In this document: one piece after another, positions 17,305 through 28,017 of the stretch
Layout: each line of letters begins with the position of its first letter
How positions within the stretch are numbered: the stretch's first letter is position 1
Source: Gordonibacter sp. An230
GTDB taxonomy: Bacteria; Actinomycetota; Coriobacteriia; Coriobacteriales; Eggerthellaceae
Assembly: GCF_002159915.1 (NCBI RefSeq)
Contig: NZ_NFJP01000030.1
Location: 1-43,357, forward strand
Reading direction: 5' to 3'
Length of the DNA stretch: 43,357 nucleotides
Program-made: the position numbers and the translations under genes
The notes under the pieces: model-generated
The model's database searches: none
What the model was told of the DNA's origin: nothing
Seen by the model: the letters and a program-made list of their open reading frames with translations, nothing else

Positions 17305-17331
17305 GGACCCGGACGGTTCTCGTCCGGGTCC
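17305..17331. terminator. 11-bp perfect hairpin between convergent genes
   Basis: GGACCCGGACG (17305-17315) pairs with CGTCCGGGTCC (17321-17331) around GTTCT. It lies between the NYN gene (plus, ends 17213) and sstT (minus, ends 17424). No U-tract on either side. Confidence 0.55.
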
Positions 17332-17423
17332 AGCCATGCAATGGGCCCTTGTGCGAACAGGCGATCGTCGTCGACTTCTCGCGTCCTGCTCTCGAGCTTG
17401 CCCTTGTATCTGTTCGAACCTGA

Positions 17424-18680
17424 TCAGGCCAACTCGTCTTCGCTGAAGGCATCGGGACCGAGTGCGATCTCGCGACCTTCTTTGCGCCATTGTCGGTACT
17501 CCGCCGTCGCGGTGAACAGCACGTCGGAGGAGGAGTTGAGCGCCGTCTCGCACGAGTCTTGCACGACGCCGATGATGAAGCCGATGCCCACCACCTGCAT
17601 GGCCACGTCGCCTCCGATGCCGAACAGCGAGCATGCGAGCGGGATGAGCAGAAGGGAGCCTCCCGCCACGCCCGACGCGCCGCATGCGGACACGGCCGCA
17701 AGGGCGCTTAGGACGACGGCCGTGGGCAGGTCGACGGCGATGCCCATCGTATGGGCAGCCATCATGGCCATTACCGAGATGGTGACGGCCGCGCCGGCCA
17801 TGTTGATGGTGGCCCCCAGCGGGATGGACACCGAGTAGTTGTCCTTGTCGAGGCCGAGCTTGCGGCACAGCTCCATGTTCACCGGGATGTTCGCCGCAGA
17901 AGAACGCGTGAAGAACGCCGTGATGCCGCTGTCCTTCAGGCAGCGCAGCACGAGCGGGTAGGGGTTCTTCCGGATGCCCCAGAACACGAGCAGGGGGTTC
18001 GTGACGAGCGCGATGAAGAGCATGCAGCCTACGAGCACGAGCAGCAGCCTCCCGTACTCGGTGAATATCTCGAGGCCGTTCTCGCCTACGGTTTGGTACA
18101 CGAGCCCCAGGATGCCGAACGGCGCGAGCGCGATCACCCAGCGCACCACCTGCGACACGGCGTCGGAGACGTTCGAGAGCACGTCTTTGGTGGTTTGCGA
18201 TGCGGCGCGCAGCGCGATTCCCAGCACCACAGCCCAAGCGAGGATGCCAATGTAGTTGCCGTTCATGAGGGCGTCCACGGGGTTCGCCACGATGTCCGAG
18301 ACGAGCGAGGACAGCACCTCCCCGATGCCCGACGGCGAGCTTTGCTCGGTCGGTGAGGACGCGAGCGTGAGGTCGATGGGGAACAGGAAGCTCGCCGTCA
18401 CGGCCACGAGCGCGGCGACGAACGTGCTGACCAGGTAGAGGGCGATGACTGTTCCCATGGAGCCTGCGGCCTTCGCGTTCGCGAGCGCGCTGATGACGAG
18501 GAAGAACACGAGTATGGGCGCGATGCCCTTGAGCGCCGAGACGAACAGGGTGCCCAAAAGCGCGACCACCTCAAGGCCGGGCAAGGTGCAGCCCAGCAGC
18601 GCGCCCGCCGCCAAACCGACGACGATGCGTTTGACCAAGCTCACCGAGTTCCAGGTTCGGGCGATCTTCTTGATGTCCAT
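17424..18680 (-). CDS. sstT: Serine/threonine:Na+ symporter SstT
   Basis: 418 residues of the dicarboxylate/amino acid:cation symporter (DAACS) family. Subfamily-specific stretches are '[14 protein letters not shown]', '[16 protein letters not shown]', '[18 protein letters not shown]' and '[19 protein letters not shown]', which closely follow E. coli SstT. It imports L-serine and L-threonine with sodium at the inner membrane. ATG 18680 is preceded by AAGGAG seven bases away. The tRNA-Leu gene is just upstream on the same strand, with a hairpin between them. Confidence 0.93.
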   Translation of the reverse strand: MDIKKIARTWNSVSLVKRIVVGLAAGALLGCTLPGLEVVALLGTLFVSALKGIAPILVFFLVISALANAKAAGSMGTVIALYLVSTFVAALVAVTASFLFPIDLTLASSPTEQSSPSGIGEVLSSLVSDIVANPVDALMNGNYIGILAWAVVLGIALRAASQTTKDVLSNVSDAVSQVVRWVIALAPFGILGLVYQTVGENGLEIFTEYGRLLLVLVGCMLFIALVTNPLLVFWGIRKNPYPLVLRCLKDSGITAFFTRSSAANIPVNMELCRKLGLDKDNYSVSIPLGATINMAGAAVTISVMAMMAAHTMGIAVDLPTAVVLSALAAVSACGASGVAGGSLLLIPLACSLFGIGGDVAMQVVGIGFIIGVVQDSCETALNSSSDVLFTATAEYRQWRKEGREIALGPDAFSEDELA

Positions 18681-18738
18681 GGCGGCGCTCCTTGCTTCCC
18701 CTCGAACGTCGGCCGCTCGGGGACGGCCCCAGATGGCT

Positions 18739-18764
18739 GGGAAGGTGCACGGCGGCACCCTCCC
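18739..18764 (-). terminator. Hairpin between tRNA-Leu and sstT
   Basis: 10-bp stem (18739-18748 with 18755-18764, one G-U pair) 16 bases past the tRNA-Leu 3' end on the minus strand. No U-tract, so it may only partly separate tRNA-Leu from sstT transcription. Confidence 0.4.
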
Positions 18765-18779
18765 CAGATTATGCGCAGA

Positions 18780-18864
18780 TGGTGCGGGCGAAAGGACTTG
18801 AACCTTCACGAGTTTCCTCACCAGAACCTAAATCTGGCGCGTCTGCCAATTCCGCCACGCCCGC
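18780..18864 (-). tRNA. tRNA-Leu(TAG)
   Basis: 85-nt class II tRNA on the minus strand. The acceptor GCGGGCG/CGCCCGC is followed by A and encoded CCA (18780-18782). The anticodon stem CCAGA/TCTGG with loop TTTAGGT gives TAG. A long variable arm (TGAGGAAACTCG) is present, as expected for leucine tRNA. A TATCAT box (18900-18905, context GCTATCATGG) upstream may be its -10. Confidence 0.95.
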
Positions 18865-18951
18865 ACGTGGTTTTTCGCGCCCGGAAGCACGCAGCGACCA
18901 TGATAGCAAAAAGACGTCCGTTTGGAAGCGGCAAGATGGGTTCGAAGCCGC

Positions 18952-20193
18952 TTAGGCGATGGGCGGGGCGTAAGCTTTTAGCTCGGCGATGGCGGCAGGA
19001 CCCACGCTGTAAGCGTCGATAGCCTTCCGCGCGATGGCGGAAACACTTGCCGGATTTGCCAGCAGGCGAACGGCCACGGCTGCGAGCGGGATTGCGCTTG
19101 GCGGGTCGTCCTGCACGGGCGTCAGCACCTCGGTCTCGTCGTGCGGCCTGCCTCGACGGAGGAGGGCGTCGAGTACTGCGCGGCGTGTGCCCCGCGACTC
19201 GGCGGCGCCCAGCAGAAGAGCCTGCAGGCTGCAGGTCCTTGCGCCGGCAGCTCCGATGCGAAGCTTCGTGCCGAGATCGCAACCGGCGGACAGCTTGGCG
19301 AGCAGGAGCGGCAGGTTGACGCCCGCTTTCCAAGCGTTGCCCGGCTCTATCATGCGGGGGTTGCATTCCAGGTAGCGTGGGTTCCCGTCCGTGTGGAGAA
19401 AATCGAGAGTGAAGGGCCCGTGCCAGCCCAGATGCGCGCCCAGGACGCGCGCGTGCTCCCGCGCGGCGGGAAAGTCGACGCTCATCCGGGCCGCTGCGGA
19501 GGGGCCCGCCCCGGTGCCGGTGGCCACCGACGTGTGCACGGCGACCATCCTGCCGTGATCGAACAGCGCCTGCACTTGGCCGTACTGGCCTTCGGCGTCA
19601 GATTGAGCCATGAGCCCCCCGCTCTGCGCCCCCGAAAGGTCGGCCAGAGCCCGTTCGAGGCCGTGTCGGTCATGCACCTTGCGCACCGAGCGCCCCGCCG
19701 TGCCGTAGGATGCTTTCACCCAGAAGGGGAAGGGAAAGGGCGGCTCGCACGAGGACGGTTCTCCAAGTGGGACCCAAGGGGGCTGGGGTATGCCCAGCTT
19801 GTCGAGCAAGCGCGCGAAGCCAACTTTGCCCTGCAGCTGCCTGAAGGCCTTCGCGGACGCGAGGGCCGCAGGGAATCCGGGCGAGAGCAGGGAGCTCGCT
19901 TCCGCGAGCAGCCACGCCTGCTCGTGCGTGGGCAGCACCGCGTCGTAGCTTTCCTCTGCGACGAGACGGTCGAGGAAGCCCAGGTATCCGAGGGGGTCGT
20001 CGCCCGGTCGCGGAGCCTGGACGATGCGACGGCGCATCCCGCTGAAGGCGGCCATGGGGGCCCGCTGCGAGACGAGGACGTCTACTTGCAGGTTGTACGA
20101 GCCGAGCACAGTGAGCGTCTCGCGCGCCGTCAGGCTTGAGCCTTCGGTGAGAAGGACGCTGCGCAAAGATCGCTGTCCAGCATCGCCGTTCAC
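18952..20193 (-). CDS. ATP-grasp domain protein
   Basis: About 413 residues. The N-terminal 'VLLTEGSSLTARETLTVLG' looks like a nucleotide-fold pre-ATP-grasp region. 'FWVKASYGTAGRSVRKV' is the ATP-binding lysine/glycine loop, and 'GPFTLDFLHTDGNPRYLECNPRMIEPGN' carries the Asp/Glu/Asn metal ligands of the carbamoyl-phosphate synthase-like ATP-grasp fold. Such enzymes join a carboxylate to an amine through an acyl phosphate; the substrate is not predictable here. I start it at GTG 20193, which overlaps the TGA of the preceding gene as GTGA, implying translational coupling. The open frame further upstream is inside that gene. A TTG at residue ~10 is an alternative start. Confidence 0.8.
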   Translation of the reverse strand: MNGDAGQRSLRSVLLTEGSSLTARETLTVLGSYNLQVDVLVSQRAPMAAFSGMRRRIVQAPRPGDDPLGYLGFLDRLVAEESYDAVLPTHEQAWLLAEASSLLSPGFPAALASAKAFRQLQGKVGFARLLDKLGIPQPPWVPLGEPSSCEPPFPFPFWVKASYGTAGRSVRKVHDRHGLERALADLSGAQSGGLMAQSDAEGQYGQVQALFDHGRMVAVHTSVATGTGAGPSAAARMSVDFPAAREHARVLGAHLGWHGPFTLDFLHTDGNPRYLECNPRMIEPGNAWKAGVNLPLLLAKLSAGCDLGTKLRIGAAGARTCSLQALLLGAAESRGTRRAVLDALLRRGRPHDETEVLTPVQDDPPSAIPLAAVAVRLLANPASVSAIARKAIDAYSVGPAAIAELKAYAPPIA

Positions 20194-20549
20194 GCCAAGA
20201 AGCGTCCGAGCAAAAACCCGATCACCACGCATGCGGCGGAAAACAGGGCTGCCAGGCCGACAAGCCGAACCTCCCGCAGCGAGCGCCTGCGCGACTCGGC
20301 CTCCTCGCGCTCTTTGGCAGGGAAGTAAGAGTAGCCATCGGAGGTGATCGACACCACGCTGCCGCGGCGCTCGTCCGGTCTGCGCGCGAGTGCGCCGCGT
20401 TCGATGAGTTCGCACTGCAGGTCGTCGTCGGGACGATAGGGGAAGGCGCAGCGGTAGACCAGTTCGCCTTTCACCGTGCAAGTGGCACGTTCGTAATCGA
20501 TGAGTCGTCCTAACTCGCGCTCCTGCAAAAGGTTGAGTTCAAGAGTCAT
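20190..20549 (-). CDS. Small tail-anchored hypothetical protein
   Basis: 119 residues, not recognised. The first ~85 residues are hydrophilic; the stretch 'ELIERGALARRP' followed by 'GSVVSITSDGYSYF' suggests a small winged-helix-like fold (helix then beta-wing), a guess from pattern only. A basic/acidic helix ('EREEAESRRRSLREV') leads into one C-terminal membrane helix (about 97-118), with nothing after it, so the protein would be anchored by its tail facing the cytoplasm. ATG 20549 follows GGAGG. It is coupled to the ATP-grasp gene by a one-base-shifted stop/start overlap, so the two probably work together. Confidence 0.7.
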   Translation of the reverse strand: MTLELNLLQERELGRLIDYERATCTVKGELVYRCAFPYRPDDDLQCELIERGALARRPDERRGSVVSITSDGYSYFPAKEREEAESRRRSLREVRLVGLAALFSAACVVIGFLLGRFLA

Positions 20550-20886
20550 GGCACCTCCGCTGCTGCGTTTCGTTTTCGTTTCAACCCATGATAGCGTTGT
20601 GCGGCTCTGATTGGTAGCGCCAAACGCAATCGTAACCATGCCCTTTCGCCGTGCGGCCCGAAAACGCCGACCTTTCTGATTAAACGCTTCGCGCCTCGCT
20701 CGTGTTTCGTCGGTTCTTCGTGAACGTGGCGCAACCTCCCTTTCTCGCGCGGGCCATATGTGCGATAATTCCGTTTCGGTGCGCTCGGAGCGCGACGCGC
20801 GTTCGCGGCGTCCGCAACAGGGGACGGTCGTCCGGGGCGCCGCTCGATGCCGCAAGGCGATACATGAAATGATGGAGGACAGCTAC
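20550..20886 (+). promoter_or_regulatory. Divergent intergenic region with tig promoter
   Basis: For trigger factor an extended -10 TGC+GATAAT is at 20761-20769, giving a ~110-base leader. For the minus-strand pair a TATCAT box in the context GCTATCATGG lies near 20590-20600. No gene was recognised here; frames that extend tig upstream are not supported. Confidence 0.4.
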
Positions 20887-22356
20887 GTGGAAACAAAAGT
20901 TGAGGCATTGGAAGATAACCGCACGAAAGTGACCGTTACCGTCGATGCCGCGGACATCGATGCCCGCATCAAGAAGACCTACAAGGACTTCGCCAACAAG
21001 TACAATTTCCCCGGGTTCCGCAAGGGCAAGGCCCCGCGCCCGATCATCGACAACGCGCTTGGCAAGGAGGCCGTCCTGGCGACGGTCACCGACGACGTCG
21101 TGAACGGCAGCTATCCTCTCGCCATCGACGATTGCGGCCTGTACCCCGTCTCCAAGCCCGAGTTCGACGAGTCCGGCCTCGTCGAGGGCGGCAAGCCCTA
21201 CGCGTTCTCGTTCACCGTGGCCGTCAAGCCCGAGCTCGAGCTGTCAAGCTACGATGCGGTGTCCATCGAGCTGCCCGCCGAGGGCGCGACCGACGCCGAG
21301 GTCGACGAGCAGATCGAGGCCCTGCGCGAGCACTACCACACGTTCGAGGACGCGTCGGCCGCCACGAAGGTGAAGACCGACAGCTACATCGACCTGGCCA
21401 TGAAGGCCACCGACGACAAGGGCGAGGAGATCCCGTCCCTCACGACGGAGAGCCGCCCCTACGGCTTGGGCGCGAACCTGTTCCCCGCCGAGTTCGACGA
21501 GCAGCTCGTGGGCCTCAAGAAGGGCCAGAGCGCCACGTTCACGCTCGACATGCCGGCCGATCCGCCCATCATGCTGTCCGCGCTTTCGGGCAAGACCGAC
21601 AAGATCGCTTTCGAGGTCGAGGTGAAGGCCGTCAAGAAGAAGATCCTGCCCGAGGTCACCGACGAGTGGGCCAAGGACACGCTCGGGTTCGAGAGCGCCG
21701 AGGACCTGCGCTCCCGCATCGCCGAGTCCATCTCTCAGCAAAAGGCCATCGTCCTGCCGCGCCTCAAGGAGAACGCCTGCCTCGAGGCCCTTGCCGAACG
21801 CCTTGAGGGCGAGGCGCCCGAGGCCATGCGCGAGAGCGCCGAAGCCACCCTTATCCAGGACTTCTTCCAGCAGCTTCAGAGCCAAGGCATGACGTTCGAC
21901 CGCTACCTCATGCAGCAGGGCATCACTCCCGATCAGTTCAAGGAGGATGTCAAGAAGCAGGCCGCCGACGTGGCGAAGCAGGATCTCGCGCTCGACGCGT
22001 GGGCGCGCCACTTCGGCATGGAGGCCACCGACGAGGACGTGACCGCCGAGTTCCAGAAGAGCGGCGTGGAGGATCCCGCGGCGCTCGAGAAGGAATGGCG
22101 CGCGAACGGCCAGCTGCACATGGTGCGCCAGGGCATCATGCGCACGAAGGCCGTGTACGACCTCATGGAGAAGGCCGTCGTGAGCGAGGCCGATCCGGCG
22201 AAGAAGGACGGCGAGGCCAAGAAGCCGGCCAAGAAGGCCGCCGCCAAGAAGTCCTCGAAGAAGGACGCCTCCGAGGGCGCCGACGAGGCCGCCGAAAAGA
22301 AGCCGGCCAAAAAGGTCGCCAAGAAAGACGACGCCGCGGCCGACGGCGCCGAATAG
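20887..22356 (+). CDS. tig: Trigger factor (ribosome-bound chaperone)
   Basis: 489 residues from GTG 20887; GGAGG (20874-20878) is eight bases upstream, whereas the ATGs at 20868/20871 overlap or abut that ribosome binding site. The N-terminal ribosome-binding domain carries the signature GFRKGK (43-48). An FKBP-like domain spans about 150-245 ('DSYIDLAMKATDDKG … LVGLKKGQSATFTLDMP'), and a helical C-terminal domain follows. The last ~55 residues are an unusual Lys/Ala-rich tail with repeated KKPAKK units. It folds nascent chains at the exit tunnel. It leads the tig-clpP-clpX block, a common arrangement. Confidence 0.95.
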   Translation: METKVEALEDNRTKVTVTVDAADIDARIKKTYKDFANKYNFPGFRKGKAPRPIIDNALGKEAVLATVTDDVVNGSYPLAIDDCGLYPVSKPEFDESGLVEGGKPYAFSFTVAVKPELELSSYDAVSIELPAEGATDAEVDEQIEALREHYHTFEDASAATKVKTDSYIDLAMKATDDKGEEIPSLTTESRPYGLGANLFPAEFDEQLVGLKKGQSATFTLDMPADPPIMLSALSGKTDKIAFEVEVKAVKKKILPEVTDEWAKDTLGFESAEDLRSRIAESISQQKAIVLPRLKENACLEALAERLEGEAPEAMRESAEATLIQDFFQQLQSQGMTFDRYLMQQGITPDQFKEDVKKQAADVAKQDLALDAWARHFGMEATDEDVTAEFQKSGVEDPAALEKEWRANGQLHMVRQGIMRTKAVYDLMEKAVVSEADPAKKDGEAKKPAKKAAAKKSSKKDASEGADEAAEKKPAKKVAKKDDAAADGAE

Positions 22357-22366
22357 AACGACTGTG

Positions 22367-22411
22367 CCTCGGCCCGTCCTGCCGCGCATCGGCGCGCAGG
22401 GCGGGCCGAGG
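22367..22411 (+). terminator. 16-bp hairpin downstream of tig
   Basis: 22367-22382 pairs with 22396-22411 (one G-U pair), ten bases after the tig stop, with further pairing in the loop. No U-tract follows, so it may attenuate rather than stop transcription into clpP. Confidence 0.5.
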
Positions 22412-22459
22412 TAACGATACGGTAGCCGGGCCTTGCGCGGCGGTGCGGGAGGCCGCACT

Positions 22460-22525
22460 ATGACAGAGACGCCAACCGGGCCGCGCGCGCCGCGGCCGCT
22501 AGAGACAAGCGAGGCATACCTATGA
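22460..22525 (+). CDS. Possible 21-residue leader ORF overlapping clpP start
   Basis: ATG 22460 is preceded by GGGAGG with a seven-base gap, a better ribosome binding site than that of clpP. The frame encodes 21 residues (starting [13 protein letters not shown]) and its TGA (22523-22525) overlaps the clpP ATG as ATGA. That geometry fits translational coupling or a leader peptide. The peptide is Pro/Thr/Arg-rich and not recognised. It could be chance in a GC-rich leader; comparison with relatives decides. Confidence 0.4.
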   Translation: MTETPTGPRAPRPLETSEAYL

Positions 22526-23145
22526 GCTTTGAAACGAAGTCAGCTTTGATCCCCTACGTCATCGAGCAGTCGCCGCGCGGCGAGCGCAGCTACGACATCT
22601 ATTCTCGCCTGCTCAACGAGCGCATCATCTTCTTGGGCGAGGCCATCGACGACAACGTGGCCAACTCGGTGGTGGCGCAGATGCTGCACCTCGAGAGCGC
22701 CGATCCCGACAAGGACATCTCGCTGTACATCAACTCCCCGGGCGGCTCGGTGACCGCCGGTCTGGCCATCCTCGACACGATGGACTTCATCAAGTGCGAC
22801 GTGTCCACCATCTGCCTGGGCGAGTGCGCCTCCATGGCGGCGGTGCTCCTTTCCAACGGCGCGAAGGGCAAGAGGCTGTGCCTGCCCAACTCGCTCGTGC
22901 TCATCCACCAGCCTTCCGGCGGCGCGCAGGGCCAGCAGACCGAGATCGCCATCGTGGCCGACTTCATGCTGAAGACGCGCCAGCGCCTGAACAAGATCCT
23001 TGCGGACAACACGGGTCAGACCCTCGAGACCATCCAGAACGACACGGAGCGCGACAACTACATGACTGCGGAGGAGGCCGTGGCGTACGGCCTGGTCGAC
23101 CGCATCACCACGTCGCGCGCCATCGCGCCGAGCAAAGACGAGTAG
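22522..23145 (+). CDS. clpP: ATP-dependent Clp protease proteolytic subunit
   Basis: 207 residues. The catalytic triad is Ser104 ('[11 protein letters not shown]'), His129 ('[12 protein letters not shown]') and Asp178 ('NDTERDNYM'), with the same 25- and 49-residue spacing as E. coli ClpP. The nucleophile context GECASMAA differs from the common GQAASMGA. The start at ATG 22522 has only a modest GAGG, and a short upstream ORF overlaps it. ClpP forms the tetradecameric peptidase chamber fed by ClpX, encoded 18 bp downstream. Confidence 0.96.
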   Translation: MSFETKSALIPYVIEQSPRGERSYDIYSRLLNERIIFLGEAIDDNVANSVVAQMLHLESADPDKDISLYINSPGGSVTAGLAILDTMDFIKCDVSTICLGECASMAAVLLSNGAKGKRLCLPNSLVLIHQPSGGAQGQQTEIAIVADFMLKTRQRLNKILADNTGQTLETIQNDTERDNYMTAEEAVAYGLVDRITTSRAIAPSKDE

Positions 23146-23163
23146 ACGGGCGAGACAGGATAC

Positions 23164-24582
<1,419 letters not shown>

Positions 24583-24614
24583 CGCACGGCGCGAGCGCGA
24601 AAGGCGATGAACGG

Positions 24615-24647
24615 GCGGGCGGCACGCTGGGCGGCGCGCCCGCTTTT
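24615..24647 (+). terminator. Terminator after clpX
   Basis: GCGGGC (24615-24620) pairs with GCCCGC (24638-24643), with further pairing in the loop, followed by TTTT (24644-24647). It ends the clpPX unit before valS. Confidence 0.6.
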
Positions 24648-24688
24648 CGGTTTGGGAGACGCGAGGGATCGAGACGAAAGAGCAGACC

Positions 24689-27385
24689 ATGGCCGACAAC
24701 ACGAATGACAAGAGCGGCGGCAAGAAGATCGACTACGACTTCGCCGCCCACGAGCGCCCGCTTTTCCAGGCGTGGATGGACGCGGGCTACTTCCAGCGCA
24801 CGCCCGAGCTGGGCGCGGGCCGGGGTGCGTGCAAAGATCAGCCGTACACCATCGTCATCCCGCCGCCGAACATCACCGGCGTGCTGCACATGGGCCATGC
24901 CCTCAACGACACCATCCAGGACACGTGCATCCGCCGCGCCCGCATGCAGGGCCGTCCCACGCGCTGGATCCTCGGCACCGACCATGCCGGCATCTCCACA
25001 CAGACGAAGGTGGACAAGAAGCTGGCCGATCAGGGCATCAGCCGCTTGGAGATCGGACGCGAGGCGTTCATCGAGGCGTGCTACGACTGGTACAAGGAGT
25101 ACGGCGCCACCATCGTGAACCAGATCAAGGGCATGGGCTGCTCGTGCGACTACGCCGACGAGCACTTCACGCTGGAGCCGGCGTACGTGAAGGCCGTGCG
25201 GAAGCTGTTCGTGGACTGGTACCACGACGACCTCATCTACAAGGGCAAGCGCATCGTGAACTGGTGCCCGCATTGCACCACGTCCATCTCCGACGACGAG
25301 GCCGAGTACGTGGACGAGAAGGGTCACTTGTGGTACCTGCGCTACCCGCTCACCGAGCCTGAGGACGGCTTGGAGTGCCTCGTGGTGGCCACCACCCGTC
25401 CCGAGACGATGCTCGGCGACACGGGCGTTGCCGTGAACCCGAAGGACGAGCGCTTCAAGCACCTCGTGGGCAAGACGGTCAAGCTGCCGCTCGTGGACCG
25501 CGAGATCCCCATCTTCGCCGACTGGCACGTGGACATGGAGTTCGGCACCGGCTGCGTGAAGACCACGCCCGCGCACGATCCGAACGACTGGGCCATGGGC
25601 GAGCGTAACGGCCTTGAGCGCATCAACATCTTCGACGAGACGGCGCACGTGGTGGACGGCTACGGGCGTTTCAGCGGCATGGACCGCGACGAGGCGCGCG
25701 AGGCCGTGGTGGCCGCGTTCGACGAGCTGGGACTGCTCGACAAGGTGGAAGACCACGACCACAGCGTGATGACGTGCTACCGCTGCCACACGAAGCTCGA
25801 GCCCTGGGAGAGCGAGCAGTGGTTCGTGGCGGTGGACGGCCTCAAGCAGGACGCGTCGCGCGTGGTGGAGGACGGCTCCATCCAGTTCCATCCCGAGCGC
25901 TGGAAGCAGGTCTACCTCGACTGGCTGGCAAACCTCAAGGACTGGTGCATCTCGCGCCAGCTGTGGTGGGGCCATCGCATCCCCATGTTCTACTGCGACG
26001 AATGCGGCTGGGAAGACGCGTCGGTGGAGGACGTCGAGGTCTGCCCCGTGTGCGGAAAGCCCGTGCGCCAGGACGAGGACGTGCTCGACACGTGGTTCTC
26101 GTCGCAGCTGTGGCCGTTCGCCACGATGGGCTGGACCGAGGAGGGCATGGACGCGCCGCAGATGAAGCAGGCGTATCCCACGCAGGTGCTGTCCACGGCC
26201 CGCGACATCATGGGGCTGTGGGTGGCGCGCATGGTGATGGCGTCCATGTACTGCACCGACACCATCCCGTTCGAGCACGTCATCATCCATCCCACGGTGA
26301 TGGCGGCCGACGGCAAGCCCATGTCGAAGAGCCGCGGCAACGGCGTGGACCCGCTGCGCCTCATGGAGGACTACGGCGCCGACGGCATGCGCTTCGGCCT
26401 GCTCATGCAGGTGACGGGCGCGCAGGATCTCAAGTTCAACGAGGCGAAGCTGGAAAGCTCGCGCAACTTCGCGAACAAGATCCGCAACGCCGCGCGCTTC
26501 GTGTTGATGAACCTCGACGACTACGAGCCGGGCGCGCCCGAGCCCGTCACGCCGGTGGACCGTTGGATCTTCTCGCGTCTGGCCGGGCTGGTTGCGCGCG
26601 TGGACGAGGCGTTCGCCAAGTTCGAGTTCGGCGAGGTCACCCGAGAGCTCTACGCGTTCTTCTGGAACGAGTTCTGCGACTGGTACATCGAGTTCTCGAA
26701 GGCGCGCCTCGCCGGCTCGCCGGAGGATCGCGCCGCGTGCCAGCGCAACCTCGTGTTCGTGCTCGACCAGGCGCTGCGCCTCTTGCATCCCATCATGCCG
26801 TTCGTGACCGAGGAGATCTACCAGCAGCTGCCCATCGACCGCGAGGGCGCGCCGTATCTCATCGGCGCCGCGTGGCCGGACGCGCAGGAGCTGGCGAAGT
26901 ACGCGGATGCGGAGGCCGAGCGCGCCATCGAGATGGTGTGCGAGACGGTGTCGGCCATCCGCAGCACGCGCGCCCGCTACGGCATCTCGCCGAAGTCCGA
27001 GCTGGCCGTGGTCGTGAAGGCCGACGAGGCGGACGCGGCACTGCTCGAGGCCCAGCGGGGACTCATCGAGGGCATGGGCAACACGGCGTCGCTCGTCATC
27101 GGCGCGCAGGTGGAGAAGCCGGCCGAATCCAGCGCCGTGCTGGGCGCGGGGCTGGAGGTGTACCTGGTGCTGTCGGGCCTCGTGGACCTCGACGCCGAGC
27201 GCGAGCGCCTTGCGAAGGAACAGGCCAAGCTCGCCGCCGATGCGGGCAAGCTGGAGAAGAAGCTCTCCAACCCCGGCTTCCTCGCCAAGGCCGCGCCCGA
27301 GATCGTGGAGAAGGACCGCGCCAAGCACGCCGAGCTCGCCGACAAGCTCGCCCGCGTGGAGGCCCAGCTGGCGGAATTGGGGTAG
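24689..27385 (+). CDS. valS: Valyl-tRNA synthetase
   Basis: 898 residues, normal for the enzyme. HMGH (67-70) in '[14 protein letters not shown]' and MSKS (545-548) in '[15 protein letters not shown]' are the class I signatures. The CP1 editing domain shows '[15 protein letters not shown]' and the 'TPAHDPND' region. A C-terminal coiled coil ('[19 protein letters not shown] … [12 protein letters not shown]') is typical of ValS. It charges tRNA-Val with valine and edits misactivated threonine. The ribosome binding site before ATG 24689 is weak (AAAGAG). No T-box motif was found upstream. Confidence 0.97.
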   Translation: MADNTNDKSGGKKIDYDFAAHERPLFQAWMDAGYFQRTPELGAGRGACKDQPYTIVIPPPNITGVLHMGHALNDTIQDTCIRRARMQGRPTRWILGTDHAGISTQTKVDKKLADQGISRLEIGREAFIEACYDWYKEYGATIVNQIKGMGCSCDYADEHFTLEPAYVKAVRKLFVDWYHDDLIYKGKRIVNWCPHCTTSISDDEAEYVDEKGHLWYLRYPLTEPEDGLECLVVATTRPETMLGDTGVAVNPKDERFKHLVGKTVKLPLVDREIPIFADWHVDMEFGTGCVKTTPAHDPNDWAMGERNGLERINIFDETAHVVDGYGRFSGMDRDEAREAVVAAFDELGLLDKVEDHDHSVMTCYRCHTKLEPWESEQWFVAVDGLKQDASRVVEDGSIQFHPERWKQVYLDWLANLKDWCISRQLWWGHRIPMFYCDECGWEDASVEDVEVCPVCGKPVRQDEDVLDTWFSSQLWPFATMGWTEEGMDAPQMKQAYPTQVLSTARDIMGLWVARMVMASMYCTDTIPFEHVIIHPTVMAADGKPMSKSRGNGVDPLRLMEDYGADGMRFGLLMQVTGAQDLKFNEAKLESSRNFANKIRNAARFVLMNLDDYEPGAPEPVTPVDRWIFSRLAGLVARVDEAFAKFEFGEVTRELYAFFWNEFCDWYIEFSKARLAGSPEDRAACQRNLVFVLDQALRLLHPIMPFVTEEIYQQLPIDREGAPYLIGAAWPDAQELAKYADAEAERAIEMVCETVSAIRSTRARYGISPKSELAVVVKADEADAALLEAQRGLIEGMGNTASLVIGAQVEKPAESSAVLGAGLEVYLVLSGLVDLDAERERLAKEQAKLAADAGKLEKKLSNPGFLAKAAPEIVEKDRAKHAELADKLARVEAQLAELG

Positions 27386-27400
27386 CGGTTGCGTTGAACA

Positions 27401-27425
27401 GCGCGGAGCGCACTTCGCTCCGCGC
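27401..27425 (+). terminator. 10-bp perfect hairpin after valS
   Basis: GCGCGGAGCG (27401-27410) pairs with CGCTCCGCGC (27416-27425) around CACTT, 15 bases past the valS stop. No U-tract. Confidence 0.55.
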
Positions 27426-28017
27426 GTTGGCTGCAACGGGGTTTCGTCTGCTTTTCGCGGTTGCCTCGCAACATCCTTCGCTTTGCGCGCCGATCGAGCT
27501 GCGGTGCCTTTTCCTCACGGTGATCGACCTTCTGCGCCCGATGTTTCCCTTCGGGCGCGCAGGTGCGTTGCGATGATGGAAACGCTGCTTTCCGCAGATG
27601 CTCTATAACGATGGCCGCTATGCGAGGCTATTCGGTGGCGAACCCGGCTGCTTGCTTCGATGCCTCGCTGTTTTGCGCGCTCTGGCGCAGATCGCGATGG
27701 GTCTCGGTCTTTAGGACGGCTTTCTGTGTATGCTGCGGCAAAAATCGATGAAGAACCTTTGACTCGATGCCGTGCGGGTATGATCATTGTCTTGGATGAG
27801 CGTAAGCGGTGGCGTGCGGGACCGCAGCGGCCCTCCCGCCGTTCCGACCGGTTGCGGAAATTGGCTGAACAAGGGCGCAGGTTGCGGCTTCTTTGCTATA
27901 ATGACTGATCGCGTGCATGCTACAGATGTTTTCGATGCTGCACGGCGGCGGTTTCAGAGCCCTTCGCGGGATGGCGGGATCGCCGGCTTCGAGCCGACCG
28001 AGGAAAACGAGGTTGAA
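27426..28017. other. 592-bp intergenic region with extended -10 promoter
   Basis: It contains a second hairpin (27534-27541 with 27551-27558) and, on the plus strand, TGC+TATAAT at 27894-27902, a strong extended -10 about 116 bases before the zinc-ribbon gene. The rest, somewhat richer in A/T than the genes, has no frame I can support. Confidence 0.5.
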
